NCBI GenBank assembly: GCA_045644325.1
Contig: JAZRGT010000078.1
Coordinates: forward strand, 1 to 43,886
Reading direction: 5' to 3'
Origin: CAG-390 sp045644325
GTDB taxonomy: Bacteria > Bacillota > Clostridia > Oscillospirales > CAG-272
DNA length: 43,886 bases
Made by a program: the position numbers and the translations under genes. The notes beneath the pieces are model-generated. The model was not told the DNA's origin. It saw only the letters and a list, made by a program, of their open reading frames with translations, and ran no database searches. The stretch's first letter is position 1; each line of letters starts with the position of its first letter. Positions 31,250 to 40,104 of the stretch are shown here, piece by piece.

Positions 31250-33483
31250 TGCAGGAAAACAACATCGGCTCAAAGATTCGCGAATATAGACAGAAAAAGG
31301 GAATGACACAGGACGCGCTCGCCGCAGAGCTTCACGTGTCCTCGCAAGCTGTGTCGAAATGGGAAAACGGGCAGACGATGCCCGATATATCCTTCCTTGT
31401 GCCGCTCTCGAAGATATTGGGACTTGGGCTCTACGAGCTTCTCGGCGGTGATCTGCGCGATGTGTACGAGAAAAAATGGCGCGAAGCCGACGAGCTCTGC
31501 GACGATTTAGCTCTGCTTGCCGCCGAGAAGGCACTTGAGGAATTTCCCGAGGACGAGGAATTCCTCTATCGCCGTGCGGTTGCAGAATACAAGCTCGGTA
31601 AGCTCGCAGCCGCCGAGCAGTACAAAGGCTCGACGTGGCTCTTCCTCAATGCGCAGGAGCATTTTGAGGATCTTATCCGCCGTTTCCCCGAAAATCAAGA
31701 ATATAAATCAATGCTCGCCCGCGCTCACTTTGCGCTCGGCGAAAAGCAAGAGGCTTTCAAAATCGCTTATTCCTTGCGTAACTCCAAGGATCTCGTCTTT
31801 GAATTCAGCTCCGACGAGGAGAGGGAAGCGCTTCGCCAAAGAAAGCTCAAACCTATGCTCACGGGAATTCTCAATCAACTCAGACAGATCAACACCCGCG
31901 ATTCGATCCGCGCGGCTTACGGCGTGGTCGACGCGATGTGCGGCGATGACGTTTATCTTCGCAATCGCTATTACCGCTTGATCTGCACAGCCGATGCGCT
32001 TCTTTGCCTTGACGAGGGAGATATTGACGGTTATACCGCGAAGCTCGGCGAGGCTTACGAATGTGCGAAAAGAATTGACCATTTGGCTCTTGAGGAAAAT
32101 TTTGAGGAAACGAATCATACCGCACCGATCTTTGATAAGCTTACCTACAATTCCGCGAATTTATGGCATAGTCAAATATACGAGCTTCTCTATGATTTCT
32201 TAAACGAGAAAAAGCTTGCGCATCCCGCGTCTGCCGATATCCGCCGCAGAATGGCGGAGGAATGCTTCACTTATGCTCCGCTTCATAAAAATGTGTGGAA
32301 AAACTATTTCCGCTTCTGCAATAAGTACATTTGCGATTCCCGCTATTCGAATTACAGCACGGGCTTCCACGTAACCGAAGAGGAAGGAATGGTAAAGTTC
32401 AACGGCATTAAGTTTAAGCCTAACGGGCACGCAAGGCTCGTCGAGATATATAAGGACGAGATAGAGCAGTTGGTCACCTCGGGCGAGATGCGCGGACACG
32501 TTGCGTTTTGCGGCGAGGATATAGTCGCCTTCTGTCATTGCGGAGCAAAGGAGAGCTTCAAGCAATATTACAATGAGTCAGCCGCCGCACCCGAGGGAAC
32601 AAGGATCTTTTCGATAGTCGATCTCCTTATTGCTAAAAGCTTAAAATTCGTCGGCGTTGAGGAAAAGCTTCTTTCGAACGCTATTTCCGAGGCAAAGCAT
32701 TCCGGCTACACCCACGCGGAGGTCTATATGATCGAGCGTATGCAGCGACCGAGCGAGATTGAGCATTATGACTATATGCTCGGAGTTTATGCAAATCTCG
32801 GCTTTGAGATTGTGCGAGATCTCTCGTCCGATAATTGCGGCAGATTCTATATAATGCGCAAAACACTCCGAACAGACAAGTGTGAGGAATATGATCCTTT
32901 GATCGAAAAAGAGAAATACCAAGAGATTCTCGATCGGCTGAAAAAGAAGAATTATAACGTTCTTCCCGGAATGACGGATGAGGAGAGAAGTGCGATTGAG
33001 CGTACTTACGGATTCACATTCCCGCGCGCTCTCGCCGATTTCTATGCCCTCGGTATTCCGCAGAGCCAAAGTCCGCTCGGCTCTTTCCCGAGATGGAGGG
33101 ATTTGAGCGAGGACAACGTGACCGATATCAAAAAGCTCATTGCCGCACCGATCGAAAATCTCCGCTCTGATGTCAGAGGAGGCTTCTGGATCAGCACTTG
33201 GGGCAGTCGTCCCGAGAGTACCGAGGATGCCGTGGCGCTATTTGATTCAATTGCCGAAAAAGCACCCAAGCTGATCCCGATTTACGGCCACAGATATGCT
33301 CCCGTGATCGAGGGCGTTGACGACCCGCCCGTAATTTCGGTTTCGGGAAGAGATATTATCTATTACGGAAACAACCTCTCAAGCTATCTGAAAAAGGAAG
33401 TCGTCGGATTCAAAGACCCGATCGACTGCGATAAATTTGACCCGATCCCATTCTGGAGCGATATAATAATAGAAAATTTCTGA
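31249..33483 (+). CDS. XRE - helical - GNAT-like - SUKH fusion protein (paralogue C)
   Basis: A 744-aa protein with four parts: helix-turn-helix (8-65), TPR-like helices (about 80-410), a degenerate GNAT-like domain (about 415-540; AFCHCGAKESFKQYY, IFSIVDLLIAKSLKFVGVEEKLL, GYTHAEVY), and an added C-terminal SMI1/KNR4 (SUKH) domain (about 550-744; MTDEERSAIERTYGFTFPRALADFYALGIP, FPRWRD, WGSRPES, KLIPIYGHRYAPV, RDIIYYGNNLSSYL). SUKH domains are best known as immunity proteins against bacterial toxins and as partner-binding modules. I know of no described protein with this combination. Its start overlaps the stop of B, and it has no promoter of its own. Confidence 0.86.
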   Translation: MQENNIGSKIREYRQKKGMTQDALAAELHVSSQAVSKWENGQTMPDISFLVPLSKILGLGLYELLGGDLRDVYEKKWREADELCDDLALLAAEKALEEFPEDEEFLYRRAVAEYKLGKLAAAEQYKGSTWLFLNAQEHFEDLIRRFPENQEYKSMLARAHFALGEKQEAFKIAYSLRNSKDLVFEFSSDEEREALRQRKLKPMLTGILNQLRQINTRDSIRAAYGVVDAMCGDDVYLRNRYYRLICTADALLCLDEGDIDGYTAKLGEAYECAKRIDHLALEENFEETNHTAPIFDKLTYNSANLWHSQIYELLYDFLNEKKLAHPASADIRRRMAEECFTYAPLHKNVWKNYFRFCNKYICDSRYSNYSTGFHVTEEEGMVKFNGIKFKPNGHARLVEIYKDEIEQLVTSGEMRGHVAFCGEDIVAFCHCGAKESFKQYYNESAAAPEGTRIFSIVDLLIAKSLKFVGVEEKLLSNAISEAKHSGYTHAEVYMIERMQRPSEIEHYDYMLGVYANLGFEIVRDLSSDNCGRFYIMRKTLRTDKCEEYDPLIEKEKYQEILDRLKKKNYNVLPGMTDEERSAIERTYGFTFPRALADFYALGIPQSQSPLGSFPRWRDLSEDNVTDIKKLIAAPIENLRSDVRGGFWISTWGSRPESTEDAVALFDSIAEKAPKLIPIYGHRYAPVIEGVDDPPVISVSGRDIIYYGNNLSSYLKKEVVGFKDPIDCDKFDPIPFWSDIIIENF

Positions 33484-33537
33484 AAAAACGTGTAACCTTT
33501 TGCCGTATTTTGCTACTAATATATAAGAGGTGATATT

Positions 33538-34020
33538 ATGTAATACGTTTCAATCGACCGACTTCACGATTTCGAGTTTCACGATAGTGAGTGGAGCTTT
33601 GTTTCGTGGGAGAATGACAATCTCACCGTGAAGATTCGTATGCTTAATATCCATAAGGATACCGATCAGAATGGTTCGGCCGAGGATATGGAGATCAAGG
33701 AATCTACCGTAACCTTTATGGGTATTAAGAATGCCATGTACACTCTCCCGCGCACTTGGGACAAGGATGAAAAAGGCAATTCCGTTACCAATGACCCGCT
33801 TGTAGTTTACGAAAACGGCGAGGCGGTTGAGAGATTTATTGATGATCTCAAGCACGAGTATCACACTGAATGTATGTTTTTCGATAAAAAAGATGAAAAA
33901 TACGAGTTCGGCGGAATAGGCAGAGAATGGATCAGCTTCGAATTCAATTTTGCCGGTGTCACTGTCGAGTGGGATGAATTTGACGGCAAAGCGTGGTATG
34001 TCCGCGAGAGAAAACAGTAA
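33538..34020 (+). pseudogene. unknown ORF with a TAA stop as its second codon
   Basis: ATG 33538 has a good SD (AAGAGGTG) but is followed at once by TAA (33541-33543). After the stop the same frame stays open for 158 codons and reads as a normal protein N-terminus: YVSIDRLHDFEFHDSEW, then SFVSWENDNLTVKIRMLNI and a beta-rich, acidic/aromatic body to VRERKQ. The first usable in-frame starts inside are GTG 33628 and ATG 33640, neither with an SD and both cutting off the conserved-looking beginning. I do not recognise the family. It is either a recent nonsense allele, a sequencing error, or a start-stop control. It lies between the SUKH fusion and a DUF3969-like gene. Confidence 0.6.
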
Positions 34021-34092
34021 TCAATTGCATTGAAAAATACTCTTTTGATGCAAAATATATTTTTACGTGCTGACCGTATAGTCAGAAAACAA

Positions 34093-34404
34093 ATGAAAGA
34101 AAAAGTATTCGACAAAGAACTCAGATGCCGCATCGCGGCGATGGCGCTCGGCCTCGTCGATGCCATCGAATCGGGCGTACTCGATCCCTTTTCCGCGCAA
34201 AAACTGCTTTTCCGTCCCGGAATTTTTGAAAAATACAAGGGCGATTCCGATCTATACCGTCTTCTTAACCTCGGTGAGGAGCTTGAGTCGGTAATGTACT
34301 ATATGTCTGCCGAGGCAGTAGAGAGATCGATAAAAGAGATCAAAGAGCTATCATATCGGATATTGGCCGATGCACCGAAAGTTGAGGTGAAAAGATTTCT
34401 ATGA
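34093..34404 (+). CDS. DUF3969-like small protein
   Basis: About 103 aa from ATG 34093; the frame is open further up, with other possible starts at ATG 34048 and TTG 34030, none with a clear SD, so the start is uncertain. The body resembles the DUF3969 family: helices with RIAAMALGLVDAIESGVL, LLFRPGIFEKYKG and LLNLGEELESVMYYMSAEAVERSIKEI. The function of that family is unknown. Its last codon overlaps the start of the ATPase gene (ATGA), so the two are a coupled pair. Confidence 0.65.
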   Translation: MKEKVFDKELRCRIAAMALGLVDAIESGVLDPFSAQKLLFRPGIFEKYKGDSDLYRLLNLGEELESVMYYMSAEAVERSIKEIKELSYRILADAPKVEVKRFL

Positions 34405-35276
34405 TCTACGTAAAAAAACTGCACTTGCCGAGCGAGTTTGCCGAGGCAAAAGCGATAGAGCTTGAAAAGCGCACCTGCTTTAATACCTTTTACCCATTCA
34501 AGATATTCCCCGAAATGGGGCTTGGAAGTCTCGATTTTGACAGCATAACTATGCTCTACGGCGGCAACGGGTCGGGTAAAAGCACACTCATCAATGTCCT
34601 TGCTCACAAAATGCGCGCGGCTCGCTATTCCGAATTCAACGACTCGCCTCTTTTTGACAGATTTACCGAGATGTGCTCGCTTGATTATATCCGCACACCG
34701 CGAAGAAGCTGTGTGCTGACAAGCGACGATGTGTTTGATTATGTTCTCAAGGCGCGCACCGTCAACGAGAATATCAACGGGCAGAGAAACGAGCTATTCG
34801 ACAAATACGTTTCGGTTCACGGCGAGGCAGAGCGGAATCCCGACATCCTCCGTCTTAACGGTCTTGACGATTACGAGCGTTGGAGCGAAACGATGGAGAT
34901 CCTTTCGCCCCGAAAATCGCAGTCGAGCTACGTCAAAAAGCGCACGGCAAGGGATATCGATCTCTATTCAAACGGACAGACCGCGATGCGCTACTTCCTT
35001 GAGCGCATAGAGGACGATGCTGTCTATCTCCTCGACGAGCCCGAAAACAGCCTTTCGATCGAGCTTCAGATCGAGCTTGCCGAATATATTTCCGCGACCG
35101 CACGTGTTGGTCGAAGTCAGTTCATAATCGCAACGCATTCCCCCGTCTTTCTTGCTATGAGAGAGGCAAAAATATACAACCTTGACTCCTATCCCGCTTC
35201 GGTCTGCAAGTGGACCGAGTTGCCCAACGTGCGAAGGTATTTTGATTTCTTTATGGATCACAAGGATGAATTTTGA
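34401..35276 (+). CDS. AAA/ABC-type ATPase (AAA_21-like)
   Basis: A 291-aa soluble ATPase. Walker A is GGNGSGKST (54-62), followed by helices with many charged residues. An ABC-signature-like SNGQTAMRYF precedes Walker B VYLLDEPENSLS (near 210), and the switch His lies in ATHSPVFLAM. This is the SMC/Rad50-like ATPase fold also used in OLD-type and other phage-defence ATPases, but no nuclease or TOPRIM domain is attached. It is coupled by a 4-base overlap to the DUF3969-like gene and closed by a terminator, so the pair may act as one small module. A defence role is inference only. Confidence 0.86.
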   Translation: MIYVKKLHLPSEFAEAKAIELEKRTCFNTFYPFKIFPEMGLGSLDFDSITMLYGGNGSGKSTLINVLAHKMRAARYSEFNDSPLFDRFTEMCSLDYIRTPRRSCVLTSDDVFDYVLKARTVNENINGQRNELFDKYVSVHGEAERNPDILRLNGLDDYERWSETMEILSPRKSQSSYVKKRTARDIDLYSNGQTAMRYFLERIEDDAVYLLDEPENSLSIELQIELAEYISATARVGRSQFIIATHSPVFLAMREAKIYNLDSYPASVCKWTELPNVRRYFDFFMDHKDEF

Positions 35277-35281
35277 AAAAG

Positions 35282-35313
35282 AAGCGGCAAAATCTCAGGT
35301 TTTGCCGCTTTTC
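35282..35313 (+). terminator. terminator after the ATPase gene
   Basis: AAGCGGCAAAA (35282-35292) pairs with TTTTGCCGCTT (35300-35310), followed by TT. Confidence 0.88.
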
Positions 35314-35316
35314 CTA

Positions 35317-35344
35317 TTGAAAAAATATAGAAATATGATATAAT
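35317..35344 (+). promoter_or_regulatory. promoter of the sugar operon
   Basis: TTGAAA (35317-35322), 16-bp spacer, TATAAT (35339-35344), 30 bases before ATG 35374. Confidence 0.8.
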
Positions 35345-35373
35345 TATGTTAACTTACCGCGGGAGGAAGAATT

Positions 35374-36381
35374 ATGAAAAGCTTTGTGACGCTGCCGAAA
35401 AATTCGGTGTTCCCGACCTTTTTTACAGATGAAAATGTCGCTCTCGCCGAGTCGCTCGGCGAGGTTGTATGGAATGAAAAAGAAATACAACTGACACCCG
35501 AGGAGATTGCCGAAAGCATCAAGGACAGCGAGATTTATGTGACCGGTTGGGGCTCTCCGCGCCTCGATGCAAGAATTCTCGATTCCGCGCCAAACCTCAA
35601 ATTGCTCGTTCACCTCTGCGGCACAGTTGTTCCCGTGGTCAGCGACGAGCTGTGGCAACGAGGGATTCGCGTCATTTCAGGCAACGATTTCTTCGCTGAA
35701 TCGGTTGCCGAGGGTACTATCGGATATATTCTTTCCGCCTTGCGCGACATTCCGAAATACAGCTCGCGCCTTAAAAATGAAAAGAAGTGGAAGACATCAT
35801 CCGATACCAACCGAGGTCTGCTCGGTAAGACCGTCGGAATTGTCAGCTACGGCGCGATAGCGCACCATCTCGTGCGTATGCTTCAGCCATTCCGTGTAAA
35901 AATTAAGATTTACGATATCAAGCCTATCCCGGAAGAGGACAAGGCGCGGTATAATATTGCCGAAGCGAGCCTCGAGGAGGTCTTTTCCACCTGCGATATT
36001 GTGACGGTTCACACTCCGCTTAACGATAAAACTCACCATTTGATCGGCGGAGAGCTGCTGTCGCTTCTGCCCGATGATGCACTTTTCGTCAATACCTCAC
36101 GCGGTGCGGTTGTCGATCAAGCGGCACTTGAAAGAGAGCTTGCAAGCGGTCGATTCCGCGCGTTTCTTGACGTTTACGAAAAAGAGCCGCCTTCCGTCGA
36201 AAGCCGACTTTACAGGCTTCCGAATGTGATAATGATGCCTCACATGGGCGGTCCGACCATCGATCTGCGCCGTGATATAACCCAAGCGTTACTTATCGAA
36301 GCATCCGATTTCCTTAAAAACGGCGCGCCGCTGCCACACGAAATAACCCGTGCCGCCGCGTCTATGATGTCAAGGAGTTAA
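35374..36381 (+). CDS. D-isomer-specific 2-hydroxyacid dehydrogenase
   Basis: A 335-aa NAD(P)-dependent oxidoreductase of the D-2-hydroxyacid dehydrogenase family, reducing a 2-keto acid or the reverse. The family's active-site residues are present: Arg in NTSRGAVVD (near 242), Glu in DVYEKEPP (near 270) and His290 in MMPHMGGPT. The Rossmann loop reads GIVSYGAIAHHLVRML, where the usual Gly-x-Gly-x-x-Gly is altered (Ser-Tyr-Gly-Ala-Ile-Ala). It is the first gene of a four-gene operon; the next starts 2 bases after its stop, with the SD AAGGAG inside its last codons. Confidence 0.9.
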   Translation: MKSFVTLPKNSVFPTFFTDENVALAESLGEVVWNEKEIQLTPEEIAESIKDSEIYVTGWGSPRLDARILDSAPNLKLLVHLCGTVVPVVSDELWQRGIRVISGNDFFAESVAEGTIGYILSALRDIPKYSSRLKNEKKWKTSSDTNRGLLGKTVGIVSYGAIAHHLVRMLQPFRVKIKIYDIKPIPEEDKARYNIAEASLEEVFSTCDIVTVHTPLNDKTHHLIGGELLSLLPDDALFVNTSRGAVVDQAALERELASGRFRAFLDVYEKEPPSVESRLYRLPNVIMMPHMGGPTIDLRRDITQALLIEASDFLKNGAPLPHEITRAAASMMSRS

Positions 36382-36383
36382 AA

Positions 36384-38219
36384 ATGATTATTTCACCATA
36401 TAAAAAACCGTCCGTCACGCCTCCGCCCGAGCATCCGAGGTTGATGCTGCGAAAGAAGGATATAGAACGCATAAAAGTAGCTTCAAGAGATACCGATGCT
36501 TGGAGGCAATACCGCGAGCTGTGCGATTTCCCGATACTCGGCATCGGTGCGATGCCCGAAAAAGGAACCTATCATTTAAAGGAATACCTTGCCCTTGAGG
36601 CGCAGGCGTTGGATGCATTGATAACTGAAGATAGCGAGCGGGGGAGAAGTGTGATCGAAAAGCTCCTCTTCCTGCTTCGAAACGTCGTGGTTTACGATGA
36701 TTATATGAAAGCGCGCTTCGCGGGACATCTTATTTTCCTCGCCTCCGAGGTCTACGATTGGTGCTACTATCTGCTTTCAGCCGACGAGTGCTATGAAATA
36801 ATTGCCGCTTGCGAGGCTTTAGCTGAGCAGAATCTTGAAATGGGTTATCCTCCCGCTAAGCAAGCGGCGATCAGCGGACACGGTAACGAGGCACAGCTTT
36901 TGCGCGATCTGCTTGCTTTTTCGATCGCGGTTTACGACGAGCGTCCCGATATTTATAATTTCTGTGCGGGCAGGCTTTTCGATGAATATATCCCAGCCTA
37001 CGAAAAGGTATTCGAGGGTGAGTTTCATCCGCAAGGACCTTGCTACGGCTCGTACCGCTACGCCTGGGCAATGTGGTTCGGACTTCTCATCTATTCGATG
37101 AGCGGCGAGAGGGTATTGCCTCCTTCGACTGTTTCCACGGCTGAAAGCTTTGTATACCTACGCCGTCCCGACGGTGAAGCGCTCCGACTTGGTGACGATT
37201 ATAACGAAACGAAAGCGCTGTACACACATAAAAATCCCTTTTTAGTTCCGCTTTTTCTTGCTGCAGCATATAGCGGAGACCGCCTTTGGTATACAGAAGC
37301 ACAAAAGCAGTTCCGTAAAGAATATCTCGTTCCGCTTGCGTGGAGCTACGATTACTATGACGAAGGCTCGTGCGGAGAGGGAGTGATCTCGCCCGCAGTA
37401 TACTTGATATGGGATCAGCTTTCGCCGCTCGGCGTAGAAAGAGCGCGTCCGATCGGCAGATATTTTGATTTTCCCGTTGGCGCTACCGTATATAACGATG
37501 GTGAACGAGTAGTTCTGATGAAGATCGGATGCCTCTGGGGCGCAAATCACGACCACCTCGACACGGGATGCTTCCAAATATACGATGGCGAGATCCTTGC
37601 ATCCGATTCGGGCGTTTACGACAGCTACGGTACGCCACATCGCAAAAATTACACCATCCACACGGTCGCGCACAACTGTATTCTTGTCGACGGCAAAGGC
37701 ACTCGCATTCCGTGCGGAAAAAAGGAACCCAAAACGCTTGACGGTTGGCTTTCGGAATACGGAATGGCGAAGGTGGTTTCGCACGTAGAATCGGACGAAA
37801 TATACGCTGTCGAGGGTGATCTTACCGAGGCTTATTGCGAGACCTGCCGATCCGTCATCCGCAAAATGAAATGGGAGCCGAACCGCGGCGAACGCGGAAT
37901 CCTCACGGTTTCCGACCGCGTCGAGCCGCTTGACGCTAATTCAACCGTCACCTTCCTTATCCATACTCAAAGCGAACCCGTGGTTAACGGAAATGCGATC
38001 ATGATAAATGGCAAAAATCGAGATCTCATTTGCCGCATCAATGCTCCCGACGAGTTCAAAATCAACCTGACCGGTGGAGCGGGCCACAGATTTGAATCAA
38101 ACGGTACTGACTATCTTCCCCAAGTTGACACCTCCGAGGCGGGCTGGGGAAGAGCAGAAATCACCGCAAAGGGAAGCGTAACATTCGAAATCGAAATGGA
38201 GATATGCAGAAAGGAATAA
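36384..38219 (+). CDS. heparinase II/III-like protein
   Basis: A 611-aa protein with the layout of heparinase II/III-type polysaccharide lyases: an alpha/alpha toroid (about 1-340, with GSYRYAWAMWFGLLIYSMSGE) and a C-terminal beta-sandwich carrying GANHDHLDTGCFQIYDGEILASDSG (His389, His391, Asp393) and HTVAHNCILVDGKG. There is no signal peptide, so it would act on short uronic-acid oligosaccharides after uptake. It lies between a hydroxyacid dehydrogenase and a sugar isomerase-like gene, 2 bases from each, which fits breakdown of a uronate-containing glycan. The lyase activity itself is inference. Confidence 0.85.
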   Translation: MIISPYKKPSVTPPPEHPRLMLRKKDIERIKVASRDTDAWRQYRELCDFPILGIGAMPEKGTYHLKEYLALEAQALDALITEDSERGRSVIEKLLFLLRNVVVYDDYMKARFAGHLIFLASEVYDWCYYLLSADECYEIIAACEALAEQNLEMGYPPAKQAAISGHGNEAQLLRDLLAFSIAVYDERPDIYNFCAGRLFDEYIPAYEKVFEGEFHPQGPCYGSYRYAWAMWFGLLIYSMSGERVLPPSTVSTAESFVYLRRPDGEALRLGDDYNETKALYTHKNPFLVPLFLAAAYSGDRLWYTEAQKQFRKEYLVPLAWSYDYYDEGSCGEGVISPAVYLIWDQLSPLGVERARPIGRYFDFPVGATVYNDGERVVLMKIGCLWGANHDHLDTGCFQIYDGEILASDSGVYDSYGTPHRKNYTIHTVAHNCILVDGKGTRIPCGKKEPKTLDGWLSEYGMAKVVSHVESDEIYAVEGDLTEAYCETCRSVIRKMKWEPNRGERGILTVSDRVEPLDANSTVTFLIHTQSEPVVNGNAIMINGKNRDLICRINAPDEFKINLTGGAGHRFESNGTDYLPQVDTSEAGWGRAEITAKGSVTFEIEMEICRKE

Positions 38220-38221
38220 AA

Positions 38222-39004
38222 ATGAAATTTTGTTTTTCCACTCTCGGTTGCACCGAGTACAGCCTCATGGAGGCTCTTGCGCTTGCGCAAAGATTCGAAA
38301 TTTCCGCACTCGAGCTGCGCGGACTCTGCGGTGAAGTTAACATCCGCAAAATGTCGGAGCTTTTGCCCGAAAAGCGCTTCGATACGAAGGAGAAATTCCG
38401 CGAATACGGCGTTACTCCGCTTATTCTTGGAACGTCCTGTAGCTTCCACGATCAAACTAAGTTCGATGATTTCATTGAGGAAGGAATTTACGCCATCGAC
38501 ACCGCGCGTGATATAGGCTTCCGCGGCATCCGTGTTTTCGGCAACAATATTAAGGGCGACGAGAACGAATGCCTCAATCGCATCGCGCGCGGCATATCTA
38601 CACTTTGCAAATACGCGCTTGATAAAGGTGTTGAGGTGCTCCTTGAAACTCACGGCGATGTCAACACCGCTGAACGACTCTCAAAGGTCGCGGAGATTTG
38701 CGGTAAGTACGAAAACTTCGGCTTCATCTGGGACGTCTGCCACACTCGTCTCACCTACGGCGAAAATTGGCGCGCCTTCTGCGATGATTTCCGCCACCTT
38801 ATCCGGCACGTTCACTTGAAGGATGTGACTCCCGACGGACTCACGCTCCCCGGAGAGGGCACTCTCCCTCTTCGCGATATGGCTGAATACTTGGTTTCGA
38901 ACGGCTATGACGGCGCATTTTCGCTCGAATGGGAAAGAAAATGGCACCCCGAGCTGCCGCCCATCGAGGATGCGCTGACCGCGATGCTTGAAATTTACAA
39001 ATAA
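38222..39004 (+). CDS. sugar phosphate isomerase/epimerase-like TIM-barrel protein
   Basis: A 260-aa member of the xylose isomerase-like/AP endonuclease 2 TIM-barrel family. Seen are STLGCTEYSLMEALALAQRF, the mid-barrel glutamate stretch VLLETHGDVNT, IWDVCHTRL, RHVHLKDVTPDG and FSLEWERKW, with the Glu/Asp/His/Glu metal ligands expected in the family. ATG 38222 follows AAAGGA; an earlier in-frame ATG at 38204 lies within the previous gene. It probably interconverts a keto sugar or inosose acid in the same pathway as its neighbours. Confidence 0.9.
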   Translation: MKFCFSTLGCTEYSLMEALALAQRFEISALELRGLCGEVNIRKMSELLPEKRFDTKEKFREYGVTPLILGTSCSFHDQTKFDDFIEEGIYAIDTARDIGFRGIRVFGNNIKGDENECLNRIARGISTLCKYALDKGVEVLLETHGDVNTAERLSKVAEICGKYENFGFIWDVCHTRLTYGENWRAFCDDFRHLIRHVHLKDVTPDGLTLPGEGTLPLRDMAEYLVSNGYDGAFSLEWERKWHPELPPIEDALTAMLEIYK

Positions 39005-39019
39005 TTGTGAGGTGATCTT

Positions 39020-39913
39020 ATGTTGAAAAGAGAAGATATCCGCGTGCGCGATCCGTTCATCGTCCTTGAGGACGGCGTTTACTATATGTACGCAACAACC
39101 GGTAAAACGACTTATTCCTATTACCACAGCCGCGACCTTGAAAATTGGGAAGAGGGCGGAGTGGCATTTGAAATTCCCGAGGACTTCTGGGCTTACAAGG
39201 ACGTCTGGGCGGGCGAGGTTCATAAATATAAAGGTAGGTTCTACCTTTTCGTCTCCCTCCTCGGCAAAAATGGTCTCCGAGGCACGCAAATATGCGTCAG
39301 CGACACGCCACGCGGCCCTTTTCTGCCTCTCGTACCCCGCGCCGTAACTCCGCTCGACCAAAGCTGTATTGACGGTACGCTCTACGTCCACGACGGCAAA
39401 CCCTACATTTTCTATTCGCACGATTGGCCCGATAACTACGTCGAGGAAAAGGGCGCGTTGGTAGGTGAAATATGGGGCGCGGAGCTGACAGAAGATCTTA
39501 CCGAGATCAAGGGCGAGCCCTGGCTCGTTTTCGGATCGGATGAGTCGCCTATCTCAAAGGCAACGCCTCACCGTATCAAATGGGAGGGCAAGGATTATCT
39601 GCGCTACGGCTCGGATGCTCCGTGGATTCAGAAGCTTTCCGACGGCTCGCTCCTGATGACGTGGTCTCCCTATCTGCAGAATAATTATGTCGTCCTCCCC
39701 GTAGTCTCAAAAAGCGGCAGTATCTTCGGCCCTTGGGAGCACCTTCCCGAGCCGCTCTTCGACAAAAACGGCGGCCACGCAATGTTTTTCAGCGATGCAG
39801 ATGGCAGAAATATAATGTGCCTCCACGCTCCCGAGGCAAATATGCTCGAAAGAGCCCATCTGTTTGTTGTAACTGAAGCCGAAGGAAATTTGAAGATCGT
39901 AACCGAAATTTGA
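39020..39913 (+). CDS. glycoside hydrolase family 43-like protein
   Basis: A 297-aa five-bladed beta-propeller protein of the GH43/GH117-like group. The opening IRVRDPFIVLEDGVYYMYATTG holds the catalytic-base Asp position, SCIDGTLYVHDGKPYIFYSHDW the mid-strand Asp, and VGEIWGAELTEDL the likely Glu; LRYGSDAPWIQKLSDGSLLMTWSPYL is typical of later blades. There is no signal peptide, so the enzyme is intracellular. SD GTGAGGTG precedes ATG 39020. As the last gene of the operon it probably removes arabinose-, xylose- or galactose-type side groups. Confidence 0.85.
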   Translation: MLKREDIRVRDPFIVLEDGVYYMYATTGKTTYSYYHSRDLENWEEGGVAFEIPEDFWAYKDVWAGEVHKYKGRFYLFVSLLGKNGLRGTQICVSDTPRGPFLPLVPRAVTPLDQSCIDGTLYVHDGKPYIFYSHDWPDNYVEEKGALVGEIWGAELTEDLTEIKGEPWLVFGSDESPISKATPHRIKWEGKDYLRYGSDAPWIQKLSDGSLLMTWSPYLQNNYVVLPVVSKSGSIFGPWEHLPEPLFDKNGGHAMFFSDADGRNIMCLHAPEANMLERAHLFVVTEAEGNLKIVTEI

Positions 39914-39921
39914 TAAAATTT

Positions 39922-39951
39922 AAGCACCGAGAGCTTCTCTCGGTGCTTTTA
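39922..39951 (+). terminator. terminator of the sugar operon
   Basis: The 12-bp stem AAGCACCGAGAG/CTCTCGGTGCTT (39922-39933 with 39937-39948) is followed by TT. Confidence 0.9.
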
Positions 39952-40085
39952 TTAATTTTATGCAAATTATATACAACTAAATATTGAACAAGGGCCGCCG
40001 AAATCCTTATGTTTTTGCTCTTGCGGTTACAAAAATACTTGATTTTTGGGGTGAAATCAGCATAAAATGTCCGAAAATCATAGCA
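39952..40085. other. gap upstream of the first prepilin-like unit
   Basis: AT-rich DNA between the sugar operon terminator and the conserved block of unit 1. I see no ORF or clear structure in it. Confidence 0.5.
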
Positions 40086-40104
40086 GTTACATCTACAATT
40101 TTTA

